Positions 1 through 6,000 of a stretch of DNA of 10,334 bases are shown here, piece by piece (position 1 is the stretch's first letter; each line of letters opens with the position of its first letter). The stretch covers positions 1 to 10,334 of the forward strand of contig JAATFS010000025.1 in NCBI GenBank assembly GCA_015655035.1. The letters run 5' to 3'. The notes beneath the pieces are model-generated. The model worked only from the letters and a program-made list of their open reading frames with translations, did no database searches and was not told the origin of the DNA. Origin of the DNA: Lysobacterales bacterium (lineage in GTDB: Bacteria > Pseudomonadota > Gammaproteobacteria > Xanthomonadales > Xanthomonadaceae). The position numbers and the translations under genes were made by a program.

Positions 1-423
1 CTGGTGGTGCTGCGCCTGCATCGCAGGAATGCGCTCCACGGTCGCGCGCATTGCACGTCCGGTGCCGATGCCGATGATGCTTGGCCTGTCACTGCGGAGG
101 GTGGCCTCCAGCAAGGTGGCGGCGCGCTCGGCGATGCCGGTCACCGATCCCGGTGCGGCCGGATCGCTGGGCGCTACCTCGCAGTACTGCAGGTCGAAGC
201 GCTGTTGCAGTTGTGCGGCCAGGTCCATGCATGACGCGATGGGATGTTCCAGCCGGAAGGTGATCAAGCGCTGGCTCAGGCATAGCGACACCAGCCGCTG
301 CGCGGTGGCGCGCGACACCTTCAGTTTGCGTGCGATTTCATCCTGGGTATTGCCGGCGATGTAGTACAGCCAGCCGGCGCGGGCGGCGGCGTCCAGGCGG
401 GTATCGTTTTCGGGGTTTGCCAT
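1..423 (-). CDS. SorC/DeoR-type sugar-binding transcriptional regulator, N-terminal 141 residues (runs off left edge)
   Basis: The minus strand is open from an ATG at 423-421 to the window edge, giving 141 codons with no stop. The family is usually a little over 300 residues, so more than half is missing to the left. Residues about 18-48 form a helix-turn-helix of the SorC type (WLYYIAGNTQDEIARKL, then KVSRATAQRLV). The start of the sugar-binding domain is seen around residues 115-133 (IIGIGTGRTMRATVERIP), a position where this family carries a conserved G-R-T motif. Members are cytoplasmic regulators that bind phosphorylated sugars or polyol derivatives and control a neighbouring catabolic operon. 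It lies 54 bases downstream of the HAD phosphatase stop on the same strand, so the two are probably co-transcribed. No good Shine-Dalgarno is visible before the ATG. The family call is good; the effector cannot be told from this fragment. Confidence 0.85.
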   Translation of the reverse strand, partial: MANPENDTRLDAAARAGWLYYIAGNTQDEIARKLKVSRATAQRLVSLCLSQRLITFRLEHPIASCMDLAAQLQQRFDLQYCEVAPSDPAAPGSVTGIAERAATLLEATLRSDRPSIIGIGTGRAMRATVERIPAMQAQHHQ

Positions 424-477
424 TTGCGGCCGGTCATGAGCAGGGAGAGGGCGGGGATGCCGTTTTGCAGCAGTTGG

Positions 478-1158
478 TCAGGGCGATAGCGTACGCATGT
501 CGTCGATCACGCGGTGCGCACCGGCCTCGCGCAGGATTTGGGTGGCGCCTGCGCGGTCGTGATGGTGGCTGCCGCCCACGAAGCCCCAGGCTTGCATGCC
601 GGCGGCGCGCGCGGCCAGGATGCCGTAGGGGCTGTCCTCGATTACCAGGCAGGCGGCGGGATCCGCGCCCATGCGCTGCGCGGCATGCAGGAACAGATCG
701 GGCTCGGGCTTGCCGCGCGCCACCATCTCGGCGGTGTAGAGGCGTTCGCCAAGGAACGGCGTCAGCCCGGTGACTTCCAGGCTCAGGCGCACCCGTTCCA
801 GGTGGCTGGAAGAGGCTACGCAGGTGGGTATGTCGAGGCGCGCCAGGACTTCGCGCGTATGCGGGGTGGGCCGCAGCTCGGTGCGCAACCGTTGCAACAG
901 GCGGGTGTTGAGTTCGTGTTCGAAATCGGCGGGCAACTGCACCTGGCGGGCCTGCGCATGGGCGCGCACCGTGCCCAGCTGGCGGCCGAGAAAATGCTGG
1001 ACGACGTAAGGGATATCGGCGGGCACGCCGTGCCGAGTCAGGGTCTCGGCCAGTATCTGGCAGGACAGCGGTTCGCTGTCCACGAGCACGCCATCGCAAT
1101 CGAAGATCAGCAGGGAATGGACGGCGTCGGTCTGCACCTGATGGCACCTCGATGGCAT
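478..1158 (-). CDS. HAD-superfamily hydrolase (subfamily IA), sugar-phosphate or phosphoglycolate phosphatase-like
   Basis: This 226-residue cytoplasmic HAD hydrolase shows all four motifs. Motif I is FDCDGVLVDSE with nucleophile Asp20 and acid/base Asp22. Motif II is CVASSS near residues 113-118. Motif III is the lysine of GKPEPDLF (Lys150). Motif IV is VIEDSPYG with Glu174 and Asp175. A helical cap lies between motifs I and II. It resembles YieH, phosphoglycolate phosphatase and the beta-phosphoglucomutase-like phosphatases; sequence alone does not fix the substrate. Its position before a SorC-type regulator suggests a sugar- or polyol-phosphate role (inference). The start is uncertain: the ATG at 1158-1156 has no ribosome site, whereas a GTG at 1137-1135 has GAGG nine bases upstream and would give 219 residues with the catalytic core intact. 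It is divergent from the TonB receptor gene. Confidence 0.9.
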   Translation of the reverse strand: MPSRCHQVQTDAVHSLLIFDCDGVLVDSEPLSCQILAETLTRHGVPADIPYVVQHFLGRQLGTVRAHAQARQVQLPADFEHELNTRLLQRLRTELRPTPHTREVLARLDIPTCVASSSHLERVRLSLEVTGLTPFLGERLYTAEMVARGKPEPDLFLHAAQRMGADPAACLVIEDSPYGILAARAAGMQAWGFVGGSHHHDRAGATQILREAGAHRVIDDMRTLSP

Positions 1159-1162
1159 CGAG
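1148..1162. promoter_or_regulatory. Perfect 6-bp palindrome over the start region of the HAD gene
   Basis: CTCGATGGCATCGAG has two exact 6-base arms around a 3-base centre. It covers the ATG candidate of the HAD gene (1158-1156). In the transcript of that gene one arm would pair with most of the GAGG ribosome site (1150-1147) that serves the alternative GTG start. It could be an operator or an RNA hairpin masking the ribosome site. A 6-bp palindrome is short, so chance is possible. Confidence 0.35.
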
Positions 1163-1448
1163 TCATGAGCATATCAGATCGAGCGAACGCCTAGTCGCAT
1201 GAGCAAATGCATCGACTTAGCCGATGGGTTGCGCGATGCGGCATTCCCATACAGCTGAATCGAGAAGGCTTTGTGACAATTTATTGCTGCTTTGCACAAT
1301 GTATTTTCTCGTTCATCCGTGCTTTATTTAGATCGATCCAGTTGGTTCGGAAAGCCGCAATCGAATCGATTCCAGTTGCCTGATCAACCCAGTAGTACCG
1401 TCGCCCGCTGTTCCCGTAGCTGTCCAGATCACCTACCGAGAACTCCAC
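1163..1448. promoter_or_regulatory. Divergent intergenic region between the HAD gene and the TonB receptor gene
   Basis: About 290 bases without a convincing gene separate two divergently read genes, so promoters for both should lie here. The stretch 1271-1330 is AT-rich (40 of 60 bases by hand count) in otherwise GC-rich surroundings, and is the likeliest promoter core. I could not find a -35/-10 pair good enough to call. An imperfect direct repeat lies at 1332-1344 and 1365-1378 and is listed separately. The receptor's ATG at 1449 has only a weak GAGAA at 1438-1442 as a ribosome site. Confidence 0.5.
1332..1378. repeat. Imperfect direct repeat upstream of the TonB receptor gene
   Basis: ATCGATCCAGTTG at 1332-1344 recurs as ATCGATTCCAGTTG at 1365-1378, differing by one inserted T, with starts 33 bases apart (about three helical turns). 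The second copy also sits in a small AATCGATT palindrome. The repeat is 71-117 bases upstream of the receptor start, a reasonable place for a regulator site. No binding protein is known to me for this motif. Confidence 0.35.
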
Positions 1449-4364
1449 ATGGAAGAGTCCGCCCGCGTCCGCCGTAACCTGTTGACCCGCTCGCTGCTGC
1501 TGGCGCTGTTGCCGCCACTTTCCGTCGCTGCCCAGGACGCTTCCCAGGCCACCCCCGACACCAGGGAGCTCGATGCCGTGACCGTGACAGGTTCGCGGAT
1601 CAAGCGATCCGAGGTCGAGGGGCCGTCGCCGGTGCAGATCATCAGTGCCGACCAGATCAAGAAGGAAGGCTTTGTCACGGTCTACGACATGCTGAGCACG
1701 CTGACCCAGGCGACCGGCACGGTGGAAGCGGACAGCCAATGGGGCTCGCATACGCCCAACGCCAGTCCGTTGAACCTGCGCAATCTCGGCCCCAACCGCA
1801 GCCTGCTGCTGGTCAACGGCCGCCGCGTGGCCGATTACCCGCTGCCATACGGCGGCCAGACCAATTTCGCCAACTACGGCAATATTCCTTCGGCGGCGGT
1901 GGAGCGCATCGAAGTCCTCAGCGGCGGCGCGTCGGCGATCTACGGTTCCGATGCCATCGCCGGTGTGATCAACGTGATTCTCAAGCAGGGCTACCAGGGC
2001 GACCAGGTACGCGTGCGAGGTGGCACCTCCACCGAGGGGGGGCGCGATACCTGGGACCTGTCGTGGGCTGGCGGCAAGACCGGCGAGCGCTGGAGTCTGA
2101 CCTACGCGTTGCAGTACCAGAAGCGCGAGCCGCTGTTCGGGCGCGACCGCGAGCAGATGGACGATGGCAGCGACGCGCCAAGGCCGTCATGGCTGGAGGA
2201 GCAGGTCGCGCATGGCGGGGTGTTCCGGCCCTCGGTGGGGCTGGGGCTGATCGACGTCAACACTGGGCTGCGGCAAACCCCGCCGGCCGGTGCCTGCGAC
2301 CAGTTCAACGGCGAATACTCGCTGGCCTCGCGGGTCACCTACAACCCTGATCGCAATACCTCCACCGATACCGGGCAACTGTGCGGCCTGAGCGCCGACT
2401 ACGCCAACTATCTGCTGCAGAGCGGCTCGGAGAATATGTCCGGCTATCTGTATGGGACCTGGGATTTCAGCGACACCGTGCAAGGCTGGGTCAGCGTGGG
2501 CGTGAACAAGTCCATCGCCACCTGGGGCACCGATTCACCGTCTTACGTGGCCGATGCCAACAACCTGGGCTATTACTACGACGCGGGCAGGGACCAGGCG
2601 CTGATGCCGGTGCGCGTGTTCACTCCGCGCGAGGTCGGTGGTTACGATGCGCTGCGCAATCTCAACGATGAACTGTCGTGGGACGTCAGCGCCGGCCTCA
2701 AGGGCAGCTTCGCCGACGGACGCTTCAACTGGGAGGCCTCGGCCGGACGCTCGCGCTACACCGTGCACGAACGCGTCCGCGTCATCGACCAGGCGCGCGC
2801 CGACGAATACTTCCTCGGCCCGGAGCTGGGGGTGACCGCGGACGGCGAGAGCATCCGCAGCCTCAACGAGCAGCGCTGGTGGAACCCGGTCAGCGTCGAG
2901 GACTACAACAGCTTTGCGCGCTCTTCGATCAACGAGGCCTACTCGTGGTCGAACCAGGCGCAATTCACTATCGATGGCGAACTTTTCCAGGGCTGGGCCG
3001 GCCCGATCAGTTTCGCCGGCGTGCTCGAATATGCGCACCAGGCCTACCGCTTGAACCCGGATCCATTGGCCAATGTCGCCTACCTGGTACAGAACGTCGA
3101 TCGCGGTGGCGGCGAACGCACGCGCTATTCCGGTGGCCTGGAATTCCGTATCCCGCTGCTCAAGTCGCTGACTGCGACGCTGGCTGGCCGCTACGACCGC
3201 TATGGCGACTACAAGACCTATTCCGACCTCCCGCTGGATATCGGCAGCGCATCGGACAACACCTGGAACGTGGGCCTGGAATGGCGACCGCTGAGCAACC
3301 TGCTGCTGCGCGGCACCTATGCCACCAGCTTCCACGCGCCGGACATGCACTACGTGCTTGGCCAGCCCAGCACTTCGCAGCAAACCACCCGTGATTTGCG
3401 CCGCTGTATCGAGACCGGTGCCTACGCCAACAACACCTGCACCGCCGAGAATCTGGACATCTGGTACGTCCACGACAACATCCGTCGCGGTACCCCGGAC
3501 CTGGAGTCCGAAACCGGCGACTCATGGAGTGCCGGGTTCGTCTGGGATGCCACCGACAACCTGTCGTTCACCGCCGACTACTACGTCATCAAGGTCGAGA
3601 ACATGATTCGCGACCTGGATTCGACCTACATCCTGGAAAGCGAAGCAGGCTGCGCCACCGGCAGGAATGTCGACGGTACCTCCTGGCTCAATCCTGGCGG
3701 CGCCGACTTCTGCAACACCATCCTCAGTCGCGTGCATCGCGGTGACGACGGCAAGATCGACTCGATCGACGTCGGGCCGATCAATCTGGCCAGGAAACAG
3801 GTGCGTGGCATCGATCTGTCGTTGCGCTACCGGTTGCAGACCGATAGCTGGGGCGACTTCCAGTTTGGCGTGAACTACACCAACGCGCTATCGACCAAGG
3901 AGCAGATCTTCCGCACCGACCCGATGCCGGAGAAGCGCGACGAAGACGTGCGCACCAAGCTGCGCGGCAGCGTTCAATGGCAGAAGGGCAACTGGAACGC
4001 GTCGGTCTACGGCGACCGCGTCGGTACTGTGCGTGGCGTGCGCTACGACGGTTGCCGCCCGTTCGCCGATGGCTATGTGCCGGACATGGGCCAGAACTGC
4101 TACGACAGCAACCCCGCCAATCCGACCTATGGCCAGAGCACCGAAGCCTATTTCGGCCGTATCGGCCCGTTCATCACCTGGAACGCCAATGTCGGCTACC
4201 GGATCACCGACGGCATGCGCGTCAATCTGTACGTCAACAACCTGACCAATGCCACCAGTTGGAACCACAAGGATCCATACAAGTACGACTACGACTTCGG
4301 CCCGACCCGTCTGCTCAGTTCGGTCGGACGCGAGTGGTCGATGGAGTACGTGTTCGATTTCTGA
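1449..4364 (+). CDS. TonB-dependent outer-membrane receptor, substrate unknown
   Basis: This complete 971-residue receptor takes up a scarce ligand across the outer membrane using TonB-ExbBD energy. Residues 1-28 are a signal peptide: arginines at 8-9, a leucine-rich core, and likely cleavage around SVAA/QD. A TonB-box-like segment (ELDAVTVTGSRI) is at about 40-51. The plug domain follows at roughly 55-180, with VYDMLSTL, LNLRNLGPNRSLLLVNGRRV and the hallmark VERIEVLSGGASAIYGSDAIAG split across 151-172. The rest is the beta-barrel, with TYATSFHAPDM (623-633), GTPDLESETGDSW (681-693), the late-barrel segment YVNNLTNAT (928-936) and a C-terminal phenylalanine (EYVFDF). The only cysteines are four close pairs: 283/312, 653/664, 735/755 and 869/884, probably disulfides in extracellular loops. 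The plug resembles the large Xanthomonas/Caulobacter-type receptors, many of which import plant glycans or peptides; nothing here identifies the ligand. It is transcribed alone and faces the ScfR-type gene convergently. Confidence 0.95.
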   Translation: MEESARVRRNLLTRSLLLALLPPLSVAAQDASQATPDTRELDAVTVTGSRIKRSEVEGPSPVQIISADQIKKEGFVTVYDMLSTLTQATGTVEADSQWGSHTPNASPLNLRNLGPNRSLLLVNGRRVADYPLPYGGQTNFANYGNIPSAAVERIEVLSGGASAIYGSDAIAGVINVILKQGYQGDQVRVRGGTSTEGGRDTWDLSWAGGKTGERWSLTYALQYQKREPLFGRDREQMDDGSDAPRPSWLEEQVAHGGVFRPSVGLGLIDVNTGLRQTPPAGACDQFNGEYSLASRVTYNPDRNTSTDTGQLCGLSADYANYLLQSGSENMSGYLYGTWDFSDTVQGWVSVGVNKSIATWGTDSPSYVADANNLGYYYDAGRDQALMPVRVFTPREVGGYDALRNLNDELSWDVSAGLKGSFADGRFNWEASAGRSRYTVHERVRVIDQARADEYFLGPELGVTADGESIRSLNEQRWWNPVSVEDYNSFARSSINEAYSWSNQAQFTIDGELFQGWAGPISFAGVLEYAHQAYRLNPDPLANVAYLVQNVDRGGGERTRYSGGLEFRIPLLKSLTATLAGRYDRYGDYKTYSDLPLDIGSASDNTWNVGLEWRPLSNLLLRGTYATSFHAPDMHYVLGQPSTSQQTTRDLRRCIETGAYANNTCTAENLDIWYVHDNIRRGTPDLESETGDSWSAGFVWDATDNLSFTADYYVIKVENMIRDLDSTYILESEAGCATGRNVDGTSWLNPGGADFCNTILSRVHRGDDGKIDSIDVGPINLARKQVRGIDLSLRYRLQTDSWGDFQFGVNYTNALSTKEQIFRTDPMPEKRDEDVRTKLRGSVQWQKGNWNASVYGDRVGTVRGVRYDGCRPFADGYVPDMGQNCYDSNPANPTYGQSTEAYFGRIGPFITWNANVGYRITDGMRVNLYVNNLTNATSWNHKDPYKYDYDFGPTRLLSSVGREWSMEYVFDF

Positions 4365-4377
4365 TGCCGTAGCCGGT

Positions 4378-4415
4378 TCGGGGGAAGGCTCTGCGAAGAT
4401 GGGCACTTCCCCCGA
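4378..4415. terminator. Hairpin between convergent genes, probable bidirectional terminator without a T-tract
   Basis: TCGGGGGAAG at 4378-4387 is exactly complementary to CTTCCCCCGA at 4406-4415, a 10-bp stem with an 18-base loop that can pair a little further inside. It begins 13 bases after the receptor stop codon and lies beyond the regulator gene's stop on the other strand, so it could end both transcripts. No T-run follows on either strand, so intrinsic termination is less certain. A weaker set of overlapping short inverted repeats (GGCGT/ACGCC and CCCGG/CCGGG) lies at 4445-4471. Confidence 0.6.
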
Positions 4416-4497
4416 TGGCCAGGTGCCGCGATGACTCTCAAGATGGCGTCAGCCCCGGACGACACGCCGGGAGAAACCAGCGGGAGGGCCTTGGATT

Positions 4498-5886
4498 TCA
4501 TGTGTACGGACGGCTACTGCCGTCCAGTCGCGGCAGTGGCGGGAACGCGCGCTGCACGCAGTCGTTGCGCTCGCAGGTGAGGCAGCCCGGGCCGATCGGC
4601 ACAGCATCGTCCAGTGTTTTCAGATCCCGTCCGCGTGCGTAGATCAATTGATCGGCATGGCGCAGATCGCAGCCCAGTGCGACGGCGAAGGTCTTGTGCG
4701 GGCGGCCATAGCCCGGCGCGCCGCTGCTGACCTGGCGCGCGAGCCAGAAGTAGCTGCGGCCATCGGGCATGCGTGCGATCTGGGTGAGGATGCGGCCGGG
4801 TTGATTGAAGGCTTCGTAGACGATCCATAGCGGACAGGCGCCGCCGACGTGGGAGAAGTGGAAGTCGGTGGAGGAGTGGCGCTTGGATACGTTGCCGGCG
4901 CGGTCCACGCGCATGAAGAAGATCGGCAGTCCGGCGGCGCCACGGCGTTGCAAGGTACTTAGCCGATGGCAGACCGCCTCGAAGCCGACGCCAAAGCGAT
5001 GCGCCAGCCACTCGATGTCGTAGCGGCATTGCTGGGCGCTGCGCAGGAACTCGGTATATGGCATCACCAGTGCGCCGGCGAAGTAATTGGACAGGCCGAT
5101 CCGTGCCTGTGCGATGCGTTCGGGATCGCCCCAGCCGGCAGCGGCGATACGCGCGTCGAACAGCGCCGCGCATTCGAGCATTGCCAGATGCGCGGCCATC
5201 TGGAAGGCCTGCTGGCCGGGCTTGAGATGCTCGGACAGCCACAGCGTACGGGTGCGGGCATCGAACGCGCGCTTGTCGCCTGCCAGCGGCGTGTCGGTGG
5301 CCTGTACCAGGGTGCCGTGGCGATCGGCCAGGCGCTGGCGCAGGCGAGGGGCGAGCTGGCCAGGCGCGCCGGCCAGCTCGGCATACAGCGTCTCGGCGGC
5401 CTGGTCCAGTTCGGCGATGTGGTTGTGCACGCGATTGAAGTAGTCGCGCACATGGTCGCCGGGCGACAGCAGCGGCAATGCGGCGGGGTCGCTGCCGATC
5501 TGGAGTTCCAGCGCGGCGGCGCGGGTCTGCAAGTGCAGATGTTGGCGGTGCAGGTCGAGCAGCGCATGCGCCACTTGCGGCAGGTTGCCGGCCAATGCGC
5601 GCAATTCGGTGGCCGAGATGCCGAGCTGCCCCAGCGCTCGCAAGGTCTGGTCCAGTGGCTCGACCAGTGCCGCTGGATCGCCTGCATCCAGCAGGCCCTC
5701 GATGTCGCCCAGCACTTGCTTGAGGCGTTGCTGCACCGAAAGCGTCAGCGGCCTTTGGTTGCGCTCGATCTGGTTCAGGTAGCTGGGCGAAAGCTGCAGG
5801 CGCCGCGCCAGTTCGGCCTGGCTCAGGCCATGGCGCAGCCGCAGGCGTTGTAGGCGCAGGCCGAGCTGATGATGCGTCGCAGGCAT
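4498..5886 (-). CDS. ScfR/PrpR/RamB-like short-chain acyl-CoA-responsive regulator (XRE HTH + ImmA/IrrE-like + DUF2083)
   Basis: This 462-residue cytoplasmic regulator starts with an XRE-type HTH (residues 8-60; LSQAELARRLQLSPSYLNQIER is split over 21-42). A helical linker follows. Next is an ImmA/IrrE-like domain in which the zinc HExxH is degenerate (AFQMAAHLAMLE, 227-238), as in RamB/PrpR relatives, so no peptidase activity is expected. The C-terminal DUF2083 region has five notable cysteines: C351 (GACPLW), C406 (LGCDLRHA) and C435, C438, C443 in CLTCERNDC followed by QRAFPP. In mycobacterial PrpR this region carries a 4Fe-4S cluster and binds short-chain acyl-CoA; transfer to this protein is inference. 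The ATG at 5886 is the only ATG giving the family's usual N-terminus. It has no ribosome site, and an operator-like repeat ends in it. Divergence from the valine operon suggests control of that operon and of itself. Confidence 0.92.
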   Translation of the reverse strand: MPATHHQLGLRLQRLRLRHGLSQAELARRLQLSPSYLNQIERNQRPLTLSVQQRLKQVLGDIEGLLDAGDPAALVEPLDQTLRALGQLGISATELRALAGNLPQVAHALLDLHRQHLHLQTRAAALELQIGSDPAALPLLSPGDHVRDYFNRVHNHIAELDQAAETLYAELAGAPGQLAPRLRQRLADRHGTLVQATDTPLAGDKRAFDARTRTLWLSEHLKPGQQAFQMAAHLAMLECAALFDARIAAAGWGDPERIAQARIGLSNYFAGALVMPYTEFLRSAQQCRYDIEWLAHRFGVGFEAVCHRLSTLQRRGAAGLPIFFMRVDRAGNVSKRHSSTDFHFSHVGGACPLWIVYEAFNQPGRILTQIARMPDGRSYFWLARQVSSGAPGYGRPHKTFAVALGCDLRHADQLIYARGRDLKTLDDAVPIGPGCLTCERNDCVQRAFPPLPRLDGSSRPYT

Positions 5887-5903
5887 GTTCGCAATATTCG
5901 CAA
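5886..5903 (-). promoter_or_regulatory. Operator-like site A: two tandem 9-mers ending in the regulator's start codon
   Basis: Read on the minus strand, 5903-5886 is TTGCGAATA followed by TTGCGAACA, two 9-mers matching at 8 of 9 positions. The last A is the first base of the regulator's ATG. It matches site B (5962-5979) at 16 of 18 positions in the opposite orientation. A possible -10 element for the regulator (TAATCT, complement of 5916-5921) would place this site just downstream of the transcription start, as expected for autorepression. The binding protein is inferred. Confidence 0.65.
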
Positions 5904-5961
5904 AATGGTGGATGGAGATTAGCGGAATTAAGCATATGGCTGGGTGAAGCAGCTGGAGCGA
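5904..5961. promoter_or_regulatory. Inter-operator spacer expected to hold the divergent promoters
   Basis: These 58 bases between the two operator-like sites include AT-rich segments (for example 5916-5938) and must contain or border the promoters for the regulator (minus) and mmsA (plus). A possible minus-strand -10 is TAATCT (5921-5916). I see no -35/-10 pair good enough to assign on either strand. Confidence 0.4.
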
Positions 5962-5979
5962 TTGCGAATAATGCGAATA
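5962..5979 (+). promoter_or_regulatory. Operator-like site B: two tandem 9-mers upstream of mmsA
   Basis: TTGCGAATA (5962-5970) is followed directly by ATGCGAATA (5971-5979), identical at 8 of 9 positions. The site ends 21 bases before the mmsA ATG. It is the mirror copy of site A, with centres 76 bases apart, about seven helical turns. Its place between the spacer and mmsA fits a repressor site, or a site on the leader of the mmsA transcript. Confidence 0.65.
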
Positions 5980-6000
5980 TCGTCCCGACCCGAGCGTGCC

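Noticed and set aside
514..1194. Plus-strand open frame of 226 codons opposite the HAD gene
   Set aside because: The minus strand carries all four HAD motifs in order; the plus-strand reading is a shadow.
1271..1287. Possible Clp/CRP-type site beginning TTGTGA in the receptor promoter region
   Set aside because: Only the left TGTGA half fits; the expected TCACA half after six bases reads ATTGC.
1449..1535. Twin-arginine signal on the receptor (RR at residues 8-9)
   Set aside because: The context (VRRNLLTRS) lacks the rest of the Tat motif, and TonB receptors use the Sec route; an ordinary Sec signal peptide explains the sequence.
2535..3473. Minus-strand open frame of 312 codons inside the receptor gene
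   Set aside because: Antisense shadow. The valine/alanine-rich translation has no domain, and the plus strand encodes an intact barrel across it.
4966..5853. Plus-strand open frame of 295 codons opposite the regulator gene
   Set aside because: Antisense to a regulator with a clear HTH and cysteine motifs; the frame shows only Gln/Gly/Ala-rich sequence.
5944..6000. Earlier mmsA starts at GTG 5944 or ATG 5971
   Set aside because: They would place operator site B in the coding sequence and add residues not expected in the family. GGAG at 5955-5958 is 12 bases from ATG 5971, longer than usual. This is not excluded outright.
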